64,000 nt of DNA from Balneola sp. MJW-20 (GCF_040811775.1 NZ_JBFNXW010000001.1:1178001-1242000), one strand, 5' to 3'. Shown: positions 38,054 through 48,000, counted from the first letter of the stretch. Notes: generated by a model not told the origin, from the sequence alone. Numbers and translations are program-made.

Positions 38054-38908
38054 CTATCCCAGATAAGCTCTGAGAGCTGCGCTGCGGTTATGATGCCGCA
38101 ACTTTCTGAGTGCTTTTTCCTTAATCTGCCGGACTCGTTCACGGGTAAGATCAAAGCGTTCACCAATTTCTTCAAGGGTCAGTGAATGTTCTCGACCTAT
38201 ACCGAAATACAATCTGATCACCTCAGCTTCACGGCTGGTCAGTTTTGATAATGCTCTTTCAATCTCGACTTTCAGGGATTCACCCATAAGGTCAAAATCA
38301 GGATTCGGGATCTCCTCGTTTTCAAGTACATCGAGCAGACGATTATCTTCACCCTGCGCAAAGGGAGCATCCATAGATAGGTGGCGACCGGAGATCTTTA
38401 ACGTGTCTGCAACCTCACCTACCGTCATCTCAAGGCTTTCTGCAAGTTCATGGGCAGAAGGAACTCTTTCATACTCCTGCTCAAGCTTTGAAAGTTCTTT
38501 ACCGATCTTGTTGAGAGCACCTACTCTGTTAAGGGGAAGCCTTACAATACGGCTTTGCTCAGCAAGAGCCTGAAGAATAGACTGGCGGATCCACCATACC
38601 GCGTAAGAAATAAATTTGAAACCACGGGTCTCATCAAAACGCTTGGCAGCTTTGATCAGACCGAGGTTACCTTCATTGATAAGATCTCCGAGAGATAAAC
38701 CCTGATTCTGGTACTGTTTTGCAACAGAAACAACGAATCTCAGGTTTGCTTTGGTGAGGTCTTCTAAAGCTCTCTGACTCCCTTTCTGAATTTCCTTAGC
38801 TAATCTAACCTCATCATCAGGTGTGATCAGTTTCTCTTTTCCTATTTCATGCAGATAGCGATCCAAAGATTCTGATTCACGAGTAGAAATGCCTGAACTT
38901 TTTGCCAC
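38054..38908 (-). CDS. rpoD: Primary RNA polymerase sigma factor (short Bacteroidota type)
   Basis: A 284-residue sigma70-family protein without region 1.1, as in Bacteroidota primary sigma factors. Visible parts: region 1.2 ([26 protein letters not shown]), region 2 ([52 protein letters not shown]), region 3, and region 4.2 ([27 protein letters not shown]). The start codon is GTG (38908) with no upstream ATG in frame. Its gene is followed by a terminator. A perfect 10-bp palindrome sits 33 bp before the start. Confidence 0.96.
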   Translation of the reverse strand: MAKSSGISTRESESLDRYLHEIGKEKLITPDDEVRLAKEIQKGSQRALEDLTKANLRFVVSVAKQYQNQGLSLGDLINEGNLGLIKAAKRFDETRGFKFISYAVWWIRQSILQALAEQSRIVRLPLNRVGALNKIGKELSKLEQEYERVPSAHELAESLEMTVGEVADTLKISGRHLSMDAPFAQGEDNRLLDVLENEEIPNPDFDLMGESLKVEIERALSKLTSREAEVIRLYFGIGREHSLTLEEIGERFDLTRERVRQIKEKALRKLRHHNRSAALRAYLG

Positions 38909-38941
38909 AATTACTAACTATTTGATTGAATATTTTTAATG

Positions 38942-38951
38942 CGCTCGAGCG
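38942..38951. promoter_or_regulatory. Perfect 10-bp palindrome in the sigma-factor leader
   Basis: CGCTCGAGCG is self-complementary and GC-rich within an AT-rich leader, 33 bp before the GTG start of the sigma gene. It could be a hairpin or an operator. Confidence 0.35.
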
Positions 38952-39074
38952 TAAATATGAACTTAATAATTCATGGATATCACTCCGATATAGCTACATC
39001 TACGCAGTATAGTAGAACAACTGATAAATATAAGCAATATTACTCAGAATGTTAAGTCACTATTATCCCGGAAA

Positions 39075-40244
39075 TCACTGCTTCTGCAGAAATGAGGTGC
39101 CCTTAAATTTATGTTCAGCTCCAAAGAACTCTGCAACCGATACAGCGATATCAGAAAAGCTTCCTCGGATACCCAGATCTTCTTTAGCGGCTGAATTTAC
39201 AGGATACACCAGCAAGGGAACAAATTCCCTTGAGTGGTCGGTGCTTTCCGAGCAAGGGTCATTGCCATGGTCCCCCGTAATCATCAGCAGATCTCCTTTT
39301 TTCATTTTTCCGAGTATTGCCGGCAGAGCCCGGTCAAATTCTTTCAGACTTTCTGCATAGCCTTCAGGATCAAGCCGGTGCCCGAAAAGCTGGTCGGTAT
39401 CAATCAGGTTTACAAATACTAAGGAGTTCTCAACAGCACTCATGGCACTGAGCAGCTGAGAAATTCCTTCCGCATTGCTTTTGGTCCGTCTGAATTGCGT
39501 AAAACCATCTCCCGCAAATAGATCGATCACCTTACCTATAGAATAGGTTTTTATTCCATTTTGCTGCAGCACGTTCATAAGATGATGAGTGGGCGGACTC
39601 ATTGAATAGTCGTGCCTCTTATCCGAGATCCTGTAATAATTTCCATGCTGCCCCGTAAACGGCCTGGCTATTACCCTGCCAACGCCATGTTCACCAATAC
39701 AGATCTCATTTCTGACATATTCACACCACTCATATAACTTCTTAACCGGGATCACATCCTCATGTGCGGCAATTTGAAAAACGCTGTCAGCTGAAGTATA
39801 AACAATAGGGTAGCCGGTTTTAATATGCTCATCGCCGTATTCTTTAATTACCTCTGTACCTGAATAAGGCTTGTTACACAATACTTTGTCTACTCCTGTC
39901 CCCTCACAAAACTTAGCGATCAGGTCATCCGGAAAGCCCTCCGGATATACCGGAAAAGGTTTTTCAAGTTGTATACCCGCAATTTCCCAGTGGCCGGTGG
40001 TGGAATCTTTACCTGCAGATACTTCCCTCATTTTAGCCCAGGCAGCCATTGGCTTCTGCTCTTGTTCTATTGATGAGAGCGGAATAATATTTCCCAGCCC
40101 CATTTTCTGCAGATTAGGGAGTCTGAGTCCGGTCTCTTTACTGACATGACCCAGTGTATTCATGTTTTCGTCGCCGTAAAGGTGTGCATCTTCCTGAGCG
40201 CCGACCCCGAGTCCGTCAATAATGATCAGATAGACATTACTCAT
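39075..40244 (-). CDS. deoB: Phosphopentomutase
   Basis: Interconverts (deoxy)ribose 1- and 5-phosphates in nucleoside salvage. The 389-residue protein belongs to the alkaline-phosphatase superfamily: metal-binding IIDGLGVGAQEDA near the N-terminus, TTGHWEIAG, and MITGDHGNDPCSESTDHSREFVPLLVY toward the C-terminus. The ATGA overlap with the upstream gene at 40241-40244 shows translational coupling to the GAF-like protein. The sigma-factor gene lies downstream after 166 bp. Confidence 0.96.
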   Translation of the reverse strand: MSNVYLIIIDGLGVGAQEDAHLYGDENMNTLGHVSKETGLRLPNLQKMGLGNIIPLSSIEQEQKPMAAWAKMREVSAGKDSTTGHWEIAGIQLEKPFPVYPEGFPDDLIAKFCEGTGVDKVLCNKPYSGTEVIKEYGDEHIKTGYPIVYTSADSVFQIAAHEDVIPVKKLYEWCEYVRNEICIGEHGVGRVIARPFTGQHGNYYRISDKRHDYSMSPPTHHLMNVLQQNGIKTYSIGKVIDLFAGDGFTQFRRTKSNAEGISQLLSAMSAVENSLVFVNLIDTDQLFGHRLDPEGYAESLKEFDRALPAILGKMKKGDLLMITGDHGNDPCSESTDHSREFVPLLVYPVNSAAKEDLGIRGSFSDIAVSVAEFFGAEHKFKGTSFLQKQ

Positions 40245-41707
40245 GATGCCTGATAAAGCTCCATTTCCTGGTCACTCAGAACTTTGGAAAGTGCTTTCTT
40301 GGCTTTTTCGAGTACCTGATAGCTGCTGCTATCATCACGGGTTATCATGGTGTAGCCGGCTTTGAAATTAACATTCAGATAACCACCGCCTGAAAGTTTT
40401 AAACCGGTATCTGTTTTACGCCGCACGCTATTCATCCAGTTTTCTACGGCATCCTCCGAATCACTTTGCACGATAAACGCATAAACATAATCAGAGTTAA
40501 AGCCCAGGTAGCCACATTCATTGTGCCTGGCCGGATTCAAGAACTCAACAAAGTCGCCCTGAATACGCTGTAATTCCTCAAGGCGGAATTTCGTTCTCAG
40601 CGTTGAACTATCGCCCGGGGTTACCAGTCCAAACCAGGTATAAATATTCTGGCCTTCTTTCACCCTGGCAATCTCAATTTCGAGTGCTTTTTCCCAAAGT
40701 TCCGGTAAGAAGCAATCAAAGTTATGGGTCAGAATATTCTCAGCCATATCATTCTTCCGGTAGGACGTTTGAATACTTAAGGCTGCAGTTCGGCCAAGAT
40801 TGATCAGCTTATGCTTGGTAGATTCTTTGAAAGAAAGCGGGTCGCTATCATAGCAAATTACTACTCCCTGCCGGCGATCATGGATCTTGATAGGTATTGC
40901 CAGTGTTGCCCCTTCCGTCCGCTTCTCTGATACAGATACTCTGCGGGGATTGTTATTAAAATGCATGGTAAATACCGGACTTCCTTTTTCAAGGGCATCA
41001 TATGCCACGCTCTTTTCCTGAAGCTGCATTCCCAGCTTGGGTGGTTGCTGATTGTTTGCTGCACTCAGCACTACTGACCAGGATTCCATGCCCGGACAAA
41101 CCAGAGCCGCACCCCCATTAGGAAGCAACCTTTGCATCTCATCCAGCATCGTCTGAAGAATATCAACACGGTGTTTCCGGAAATCAATACGATTCAGGGA
41201 TTCCTCATAATCTTCCCATTCGCTTTGCTGTTCATGAAGGTCAACCACTTCCAGGTAGGTATCGAGTACATTTACCATCGCATTATTGTAGGCCACGATC
41301 CGGTCATGTATCTCTTCCTGGATGATCGCTTCTTCACTTTCAAGTACAGTCAGAGCTACCGTTTCTCCTTTGTTTATAAATGGAATGATCAGGATCTCTT
41401 TGGCCTGTACAAATTCAAAATAATGGATCAGTTTTGCCTTGCTGACATCCTCACCCACCCTAAGATGTACGATCTCTTCAATATCTTTATACTTATCCAG
41501 AAAATGCTGCCCGAATGCAACACGATCTTTGAACATCACATTCGGTAAACCGGTACTATTTGCTTCCCATACAAATTGCTGGCGAGACCGGTTAACCCAG
41601 CACATATATGTCAGCTTACATTTAGTAGATGTTCGCAACAAGTGAACCAGATCCTGAATGATCTGTTTAAATTCACGTAAAGCTTTGTCTTGTCGGTCCA
41701 GTGCCAT
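40241..41707 (-). CDS. GAF-like protein with degenerate GGDEF-like C-terminus
   Basis: A 488-residue cytoplasmic protein with no signal peptide. The N-terminal ~150 residues and 180-330 each look like GAF-type sensor domains (AKEILIIPFINKGETVALTVLES; GATLAIPIKIHDRRQGVVICYDS). The C-terminal ~150 residues have the layout of a GGDEF domain: YTWFGLVTPG..STLRTK, then ECGYLGFNSDYVYAFIV where GGDEF should be, and NFKAGYTMI.....EKAKKAL as the closing helix. The catalytic signature is absent (GFNSD), so any nucleotide role is as a sensor or is lost. It is coupled to deoB by a 4-bp overlap. Domain calls are by pattern only. Confidence 0.5.
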   Translation of the reverse strand: MALDRQDKALREFKQIIQDLVHLLRTSTKCKLTYMCWVNRSRQQFVWEANSTGLPNVMFKDRVAFGQHFLDKYKDIEEIVHLRVGEDVSKAKLIHYFEFVQAKEILIIPFINKGETVALTVLESEEAIIQEEIHDRIVAYNNAMVNVLDTYLEVVDLHEQQSEWEDYEESLNRIDFRKHRVDILQTMLDEMQRLLPNGGAALVCPGMESWSVVLSAANNQQPPKLGMQLQEKSVAYDALEKGSPVFTMHFNNNPRRVSVSEKRTEGATLAIPIKIHDRRQGVVICYDSDPLSFKESTKHKLINLGRTAALSIQTSYRKNDMAENILTHNFDCFLPELWEKALEIEIARVKEGQNIYTWFGLVTPGDSSTLRTKFRLEELQRIQGDFVEFLNPARHNECGYLGFNSDYVYAFIVQSDSEDAVENWMNSVRRKTDTGLKLSGGGYLNVNFKAGYTMITRDDSSSYQVLEKAKKALSKVLSDQEMELYQAS

Positions 41708-41769
41708 TTATTCTGTTAGATTTACAATCGATTTAATGCAGTAAGGAAACGAATTTATATATACGGTTT

Positions 41770-43569
41770 TCAGCCGACCAATTCAGCCATTTTTTCAGCC
41801 TCATCCACCATGGCTTCGAAGGACCTGAGCCCCTGATCCCAGAAGTCCGGTTTGGTAATATCCAGTCCCATTCTACCTACCAGCTTATCAGGCCATTCAC
41901 TGCCCCCTGCGCTCAGAAGACCCATATACCGGTCAGCAAAACCTTCTGGGCGTGATTTATATTCTTCATACAGGGCCAGCACCAGTAACTCACCGAATGC
42001 ATAGGCATATACGTACCCGGGTGTATGAAGGAAATGCGGAATATAGCTCCACCAAATACCATATTCATCAGTCAGTTCAACTGAATCACCGTATAGTGCT
42101 CGTTGTTGCTCCATCCACAATTCGGAGAATCGTTCTTTTGTCAGCTCCCCCTCTTCCCTTCGGGCGGTATGCATAGCATGCTCGAACCGATTCATTGAGA
42201 TCTGACGGAATACCGTGGCGATCGTGTCATCGATCTTACCAACCAGCAACCCCAGTTTTTCCTTAGGGTCATCCAGTTCTTTGAGAAGTTTCTGGAATAC
42301 CAGCATCTCTCCGAAAACAGAAGCTGTTTCAGCGGTTGTCAAAGGAGTGGAGGCCTGCAGGACTCCTTGTTGTCTTGACAGGAACTGGTGGACTCCATGT
42401 CCAAGTTCATGAGCCAGAGTCTGCACATCCCTGATCTTTCCGTCAAAATTCATAAAAACGTACGGATGTACGGAAGGAACCGTACTAGCCGAGTAAGCTC
42501 CGCCCCTTTTACCGGTAGAAATCGCAGCATCGATCCAGTTCTCGTCAAAAAATTTCCTGGCAATGCTTCCCATTTCCGGATGAAAACCACTATAGGAGTC
42601 CAGCACCATATCACGTGCAGAATCCCATTTAATCGTAGCTTCATTTTCTATAAGCGGTGCATAACGGTCATAATCATACATTACATCGAGACCCAACAAT
42701 TCTTTCTTGAGCCTGTAATAGCGCTGTACCAGTTCATATTTACCGGTAACCGATTTGACCAGGGCATCGACCGTTTCATCAGACGTTTTGTTTGCCAGGT
42801 TTCTGGAACTGATCCATGTTGGATAATCCCTCAGTTTATCATTGGTTGATTTATCCGCCAGCAGCGTATTAAAGATAAAAGTAAGAGATCTGCTCAGGTC
42901 CTGAAAAGTCTGGGTCAGAGAAGCATGAGCTTTTTTCCGCAAACTCCGGTCACTCTCATGAAGTTTGCTCAATGTTTCCTGTTCTGTAAGTTCTTTACCG
43001 TCCAGTTCGAATTTCGCAGCACCCAGAGTCTCATCAAAAAACCGAACCCAGGCTGACCTTCCGGTCACAGATTTTGCGGAAAGAATCTGTTCCTGTTTTT
43101 CCTCCAGAATATGCTCTTTATAGCGCCGGGATGATTCGAGATAATGACGATAACCTGATAATGCATCACTATTAATAAGCTTTTCAGCGTCTTCCTCCGG
43201 AATATTCAGCCACTCTACATCTAGAAAAACCAGTTTCTGAGATACTTCGGATGACAGTTCATCCGATTCGGCTACCAGTTTTCCATAGTCGGTATTGGAA
43301 GTGTTTGTAGACCACTGTAAGTAGGCAAAAGACCCGATCTTCCCGGACAGATCCAAAATGGACTCATATTCCTGAAGCATTTCATTGAATGCTGAGGGCT
43401 TCAGATCCGATACCTTTCCCCGGTATGCGGATGCAAACTGATCGGCTTTTTTAAGGAGCAGTTCTTTGTCAGATTTCAGTGCCGGGTCGGCATTGGAGGA
43501 GTACAGATCGCTCAGATCCCAGCGTATATTTTCAGCGCCGTTCAATGCTTTTTCAGGGGTATTATTCAT
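41770..43569 (-). CDS. pepF: Oligoendopeptidase F (M3 family metallopeptidase)
   Basis: Cytoplasmic zinc peptidase for short peptides. The 599-residue length and HELGH at 387-391 (TLAHELGHGVHQF) with the downstream Glu (TTAETASVFGEM) are the M3 zinc site; QISMNRFEHAMHTARREEGELT follows. The typical PepF opening is the residues DLSDLYSS and LKSDKELL. It is transcribed divergently from the fused 2-oxoglutarate dehydrogenase gene. -33 TTTA and -7 TATATTTA around 43590-43620 are weak promoter candidates. Confidence 0.96.
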   Translation of the reverse strand: MNNTPEKALNGAENIRWDLSDLYSSNADPALKSDKELLLKKADQFASAYRGKVSDLKPSAFNEMLQEYESILDLSGKIGSFAYLQWSTNTSNTDYGKLVAESDELSSEVSQKLVFLDVEWLNIPEEDAEKLINSDALSGYRHYLESSRRYKEHILEEKQEQILSAKSVTGRSAWVRFFDETLGAAKFELDGKELTEQETLSKLHESDRSLRKKAHASLTQTFQDLSRSLTFIFNTLLADKSTNDKLRDYPTWISSRNLANKTSDETVDALVKSVTGKYELVQRYYRLKKELLGLDVMYDYDRYAPLIENEATIKWDSARDMVLDSYSGFHPEMGSIARKFFDENWIDAAISTGKRGGAYSASTVPSVHPYVFMNFDGKIRDVQTLAHELGHGVHQFLSRQQGVLQASTPLTTAETASVFGEMLVFQKLLKELDDPKEKLGLLVGKIDDTIATVFRQISMNRFEHAMHTARREEGELTKERFSELWMEQQRALYGDSVELTDEYGIWWSYIPHFLHTPGYVYAYAFGELLVLALYEEYKSRPEGFADRYMGLLSAGGSEWPDKLVGRMGLDITKPDFWDQGLRSFEAMVDEAEKMAELVG

Positions 43570-43651
43570 GAATAATTTTTTGGTTTAAATATAGGGTAAG
43601 ATTCCCGTGAATTAAAGGACTCAGATCGTTGTTTTGAATACTAATCACATT

Positions 43652-43670
43652 CCCGAAACGCTGTTCCGGG
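43652..43670. promoter_or_regulatory. Imperfect palindrome between pepF and the fused E2-E1 gene
   Basis: CCCGAAAC (43652-43659), GCT, GTTCCGGG (43663-43670): 8-bp arms with one mismatch, in the divergent promoter region. A candidate operator; which gene it controls is unclear. Confidence 0.4.
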
Positions 43671-43795
43671 TAACAGAAGAATTATCGTTTTTTTGTGTGT
43701 TAATGCTTAATTTCAGGGTTAATTGCTTTCGGAAAAAGGATCCGTAAGATAAATGCTCTATTAAAAAATCTATTTCGCCAGAGGTTCACGTTACA

Positions 43796-46700
43796 TTGAA
43801 ATCACTCGAAGCTGTTTTTGGCCCCAACTCCGCACTCGTAGAAGAACTATATGAACAATACAAAACCAGCCCGGAAACAGTCCCGGATCACTGGAAGCGT
43901 TACTTTGATGAACTCGAGGGTAAACCTGTTGAGAAACAAGTAACGGAAGATGTTGTTGATGAAGCGCCGGTTCAGACTAACGGTACTGCCGTTAAGGAAG
44001 CTCCTGCAAAAAGTCCGGAGAAAAAAACCGATACCGATGTAAAGATCCCGGAAGGTGCTGAACTGGAGAAGATCAAAGGGGTTGCCACGAAGATCGTCGA
44101 AAATATGGACCTGAGTCTTGAGGTTCCTACAGCGACTTCTCTGAGGGTACTTCCGGTTAAAATGATGATCGAAGACCGGACCATTGTAAACCGTCATTTA
44201 TTACAGCATAATGAACCTAAGGCATCCTTTACTCATTTTATAGCCTGGGCGGTTGTTCGTGCGCTTAAAGAATATCCGAATATCAATAATTACTACGCAC
44301 AAAAAGACGGCAATCATTTTAAAGTGAAGCCTGGGAGCGTAAATCTGGGTATTGCTGTTGATCTGCAGGCAAAAGACGGTTCCAGAAACCTGGTGGTCCC
44401 CAATATAAAAGGGGTTGATAAAATGAACTTTAAAGAGTTTCTGTATGCCTATGCAGAACTCATTGACAAGGCCCGTAACGGGAACCTGCAGATCGAAGAT
44501 TTTCAAAATACCACGATCAGTGTTACCAACCCCGGCACGATCGGAACTGTATCTTCTGTACCCCGTTTAATGCAGGGTCAGGGAGCTATCATTGCAACCG
44601 GAGCCATCGACTACCCTTCGGAGTACCGGGCTATGTCTAAAGAGGTGCTTAATGAACTGGGAGTCAGTAAGGTAATGACCATTACCTGTACTTATGATCA
44701 CAGAGTCATACAGGGTGCTGAATCAGGCTCATTCCTGAAGAAGGTCGATGACCTGCTCAGCGGAGAGGAAGACTTTTATGACGGTATATTCTCGGACCTG
44801 GATATTCCTTATGAGCCTATCCCTTATGGGAAAGATCAGTATACCGGAGCAGCAGGTGGAAAAGTTAACACGCTGGAACAGGATCGCCGGGCCGTTGGTG
44901 TGTGGAGACTGATCAATATGTACCGCATGCGGGGACATGTACTTGCAGATCTTGATCCGCTTGGAACGGAGCCGGGACATAATCCAGAACTAGATCTTGA
45001 ATATTACGGATTGTCCCTGTGGGATCTGGACCGTGAGTTTTATTGCAGCGGACTTGGCGGACAGGAGAAAGCTCCTCTTCGTGAGATCATCCGATTACTC
45101 AGAGACACCTATTGCGGTAATATTGGTGCTGAGCATATGCACCTGCTTGATCTTGATGAGAGAAAGTGGCTCCGGGAAACGATGGAGTCCAGCAGCAATC
45201 AGGCTGATCTCACCAAAGACGACAAGAGAGAGATACTGCACAAGCTGAATCAGGCCATGGCTTTTGAAGAATTTCTCCACAAGAAATATATAGGCCACAA
45301 ACGATTCTCTCTGGAAGGGAATGATACTCTCATCCCTATCATACACTTCATGCTTGAAAAAGCCGGAATGCACGATATTGATAAAGTATTCCTGGGTATG
45401 GCACACCGCGGCAGACTGAATATCCTGGTTAATATCATGAACAAGCCTTACCACAGGGTATTTGCTGAATTTGAAGGAAATATTGATCCTGATTCTATTC
45501 AGGGATCCGGTGATGTTAAATATCACCTGGGAGCCAAAGGAAAGCATAAGGCAAAAAATGATAAGGAGATCGAACTTCAGCTAATGCCGAACCCTTCACA
45601 TCTTGAAGCGGTGAATCCGGTTGTAGAAGGTGCAAGCCGCGCAATGCAGGATCATATGGAAGCTGAAGAGCCTCAAAAGAAAGTACTACCGGTATTGATG
45701 CATGGTGATGCCGCATTTGCAGGACAGGGTGTAGTGGCCGAGACATTAAATATGTCGCAGCTGGAAGGTTATAAAACCGGCGGAACCATTCACATCATTA
45801 TCAACAATCAGATCGGCTTTACTACCCTTCCTAAAGATGGCCGTTCCACCGAATATGCCTCCGATCTGGCTAAGATGATCCTGGCTCCGATCTTTCATGT
45901 AAACGGTGACCGACCGGAAGCTGCAGTCCATGCAATACAGATGGCAGTTGACTATCGTCAGAAGTTCGGTAAAGATGTGATCATTGACCTGATCGGCTAT
46001 CGAAAGCATGGCCACAACGAAGGTGACGAACCGGCATTCACTCAGCCGGGTATGTACAAGGAGATCAATGATCATGCACCTGTACGGGACATCTATACCG
46101 AATTCCTGGTTAAGAACGGTGAACTCACCAAAGAAGAGACTCAGCAGATCTTTGATGAATTTGATGAACTGCTTCAGGAAGCCTTTGAAGATGCCAAAAA
46201 AGCACCAAAACTTGAAGTGACCTCCAATCTGATAGACCGAACTGAAACTCCTCAGGAGAAATGGGATGAGTATCCTGATACCACTTACTCTGCTGACGGA
46301 CTGAAAGAGATCGCGGTTCAGATCAATACGGTACCAAAAGATTTTGATGCCAATCCTAAGTTGTTAAAACAGCTTGCAAAAAGAGCTGATATCGTTGATA
46401 AGAATGAGAAAAAGATCGACTGGGGATTTGCCGAGTTGCTCGCATTTGGCTCTGTTCTGAAAGACGGACAGACCATTCGACTGACCGGTCAGGATGTGGA
46501 AAGAGGCACCTTCTCTCACCGTCATGCCGTATTGCATGGTACTCAGACCAGTCAGAAATTTACCCCTTTGAATAACTTATCTGAGGATCAGGCAAAATTC
46601 CATGTACACAATTCACTGCTTAGTGAGTTTGCAGCTCTTGGTTTTGAGTTCGGTTACAGTGCTGAGCAGAGAGATGCCCTGGTGATTTGGGAGGCTCAGT

Positions 46701-47434
46701 TCGGTGATTTTGCTAACGGTGCACAGATCATTATAGATCAGTTTGTTTCCTCGAGTGAAGCTAAATGGGGTCAGAAGTCTAATATCCTGATGAACCTTCC
46801 ACACGGATATGAGGGGCAAGGACCTGAGCACTCCTCAGCAAGGCTTGAACGATTCCTTCAGCTTTGTGCCGAAGACAATATGCAGGTCATGAACCTTACC
46901 ACACCAGCTCAGTATTATCATATGCTGAGACGTCAGGCTAAGCAGGAGAATAAAAGGCCCGGTATACTCATGACACCGAAAAGCCTGTTGCGTCACCCGA
47001 TGGCAACTTCCAATACTGAGGAGCTGGCTAACGGTAGATTTATGCCATTTATCCCTGATAATGAGGTGACAGATCCTGAGCGTATAGTGATCTGTTCAGG
47101 AAAGGTCTACTATGATCTGCTTAAATACAGAGAAGAGAAAGAGATTAAGAACGTTGCTATTGCAAGGCTTGAGCAATTCTATCCATTCCCAAACAAAGAT
47201 GTAGCAGATTACCTGAAAGAGCATCAGAATGCCAAGGAAGTGATCTGGTGTCAGGAAGAACCTAAAAATATGGGTGCCTGGACCTTTATAGCTCCAAGAC
47301 TGATGAATACTCTGGCTAAAGGCCAAAACCTGAATTATGCAGGCCGTCAGGCATCTGCCTCACCAGCAGCAGGCCAGAAAAAGATCCACGAGGCTGAGCA
47401 GGATAAGCTTGTTTCAGATGCTATAGATATCTGA
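43796..47434 (+). CDS. kgd: Fused E2-E1 2-oxoglutarate dehydrogenase/decarboxylase (KGD-type)
   Basis: A 1212-residue multifunctional component of the TCA-cycle 2-oxoglutarate dehydrogenase complex. Residues 1-40 resemble the E1 N-terminal segment (FGPNSALVEELYEQY), 41-90 are a Pro/Lys-rich linker, and ~95-330 an acyltransferase (E2) catalytic domain with TCTYDHRVIQGAESG (His302), but no lipoyl domain. From ~360 the full E1 follows: HRGRLNILVNIMNKP, the ThDP motif GDAAFAGQGVVAETLNMS and GGTIHIIINNQIGFTT. This is the layout of actinobacterial KGD/OdhA. The frame begins at TTG 43796 after an AGAGG; no in-frame ATG is upstream. Confidence 0.93.
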   Translation: MKSLEAVFGPNSALVEELYEQYKTSPETVPDHWKRYFDELEGKPVEKQVTEDVVDEAPVQTNGTAVKEAPAKSPEKKTDTDVKIPEGAELEKIKGVATKIVENMDLSLEVPTATSLRVLPVKMMIEDRTIVNRHLLQHNEPKASFTHFIAWAVVRALKEYPNINNYYAQKDGNHFKVKPGSVNLGIAVDLQAKDGSRNLVVPNIKGVDKMNFKEFLYAYAELIDKARNGNLQIEDFQNTTISVTNPGTIGTVSSVPRLMQGQGAIIATGAIDYPSEYRAMSKEVLNELGVSKVMTITCTYDHRVIQGAESGSFLKKVDDLLSGEEDFYDGIFSDLDIPYEPIPYGKDQYTGAAGGKVNTLEQDRRAVGVWRLINMYRMRGHVLADLDPLGTEPGHNPELDLEYYGLSLWDLDREFYCSGLGGQEKAPLREIIRLLRDTYCGNIGAEHMHLLDLDERKWLRETMESSSNQADLTKDDKREILHKLNQAMAFEEFLHKKYIGHKRFSLEGNDTLIPIIHFMLEKAGMHDIDKVFLGMAHRGRLNILVNIMNKPYHRVFAEFEGNIDPDSIQGSGDVKYHLGAKGKHKAKNDKEIELQLMPNPSHLEAVNPVVEGASRAMQDHMEAEEPQKKVLPVLMHGDAAFAGQGVVAETLNMSQLEGYKTGGTIHIIINNQIGFTTLPKDGRSTEYASDLAKMILAPIFHVNGDRPEAAVHAIQMAVDYRQKFGKDVIIDLIGYRKHGHNEGDEPAFTQPGMYKEINDHAPVRDIYTEFLVKNGELTKEETQQIFDEFDELLQEAFEDAKKAPKLEVTSNLIDRTETPQEKWDEYPDTTYSADGLKEIAVQINTVPKDFDANPKLLKQLAKRADIVDKNEKKIDWGFAELLAFGSVLKDGQTIRLTGQDVERGTFSHRHAVLHGTQTSQKFTPLNNLSEDQAKFHVHNSLLSEFAALGFEFGYSAEQRDALVIWEAQFGDFANGAQIIIDQFVSSSEAKWGQKSNILMNLPHGYEGQGPEHSSARLERFLQLCAEDNMQVMNLTTPAQYYHMLRRQAKQENKRPGILMTPKSLLRHPMATSNTEELANGRFMPFIPDNEVTDPERIVICSGKVYYDLLKYREEKEIKNVAIARLEQFYPFPNKDVADYLKEHQNAKEVIWCQEEPKNMGAWTFIAPRLMNTLAKGQNLNYAGRQASASPAAGQKKIHEAEQDKLVSDAIDI

Positions 47435-47451
47435 TAATCTATTATTCAACC

Positions 47452-47488
47452 AAAAAGCCCTTAGGATATAATCCAAAGGGCTTTTTTT
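47452..47488 (+). terminator. Intrinsic terminator after the fused E2-E1 gene
   Basis: AAAAAGCCCTT (47452-47462) and its exact complement (47476-47486) with an inner GGAT/ATCC pair, followed by a T-run. The symmetric A/T runs let it serve the convergent DinB gene too. Confidence 0.9.
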
Positions 47489-47517
47489 ATGACCAATAAT
47501 CATATTTATCTGATGCT

Positions 47518-48000
47518 CTATGAGGGATAAACCTTCAGGAGTCGGGCGATAAGTAACAACTGTCCGGTATGGTAGGCGTTATGCTCCAGCACTAATAATG
47601 CTTCTCTTATCAGATTCTGTCCGGTACCGTGGTCAAACTTACGGGTAAGATAATTTTCCTTATCCAAGAGTATTTTTCTGAATTCCTTTCTGGTTTCGAA
47701 AAAATCCTCTTTAATTTCTTCCCACTCCTGTTGGTCGGTCGGAGCCTGCTCCATAGGCCAGTATCCGTCGGGCCAGTGTGGTGATTTGTAATCAGGATCC
47801 CTGGTGAATTCCACAATATCTTTTTGTGCAAGGTTTAGGTGCCAGAATTGCTCATAGAATGAGTAAGGAAGTCCTGATGGGCGTATTCCCAGTTTTTCAA
47901 AGGGAATAGCATCCAGAAGATCTTCAATTTTTGCATAAGCCTGACCACCATCCAGATGTTCTGCTAATTTCCGACGTATCTTCTTATTCTTCTTCGGCAT
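47518..48000 (-). CDS. DinB-like family protein
   Basis: A 160-residue helical protein of the DinB/YfiT metal-dependent hydrolase group. The metal-ligand histidines are visible in SFYEQFWHLNLAQ and HNAYHTGQLLLIARLL, and the four-helix bundle pattern is typical. The biochemical reaction is not established for most members, though some are thiol transferases. The ATG overlaps the stop of the nuclease gene by one base (TAATG), so the two are translationally linked despite unrelated functions. Confidence 0.85.
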   Translation of the reverse strand: MPKKNKKIRRKLAEHLDGGQAYAKIEDLLDAIPFEKLGIRPSGLPYSFYEQFWHLNLAQKDIVEFTRDPDYKSPHWPDGYWPMEQAPTDQQEWEEIKEDFFETRKEFRKILLDKENYLTRKFDHGTGQNLIREALLVLEHNAYHTGQLLLIARLLKVYPS

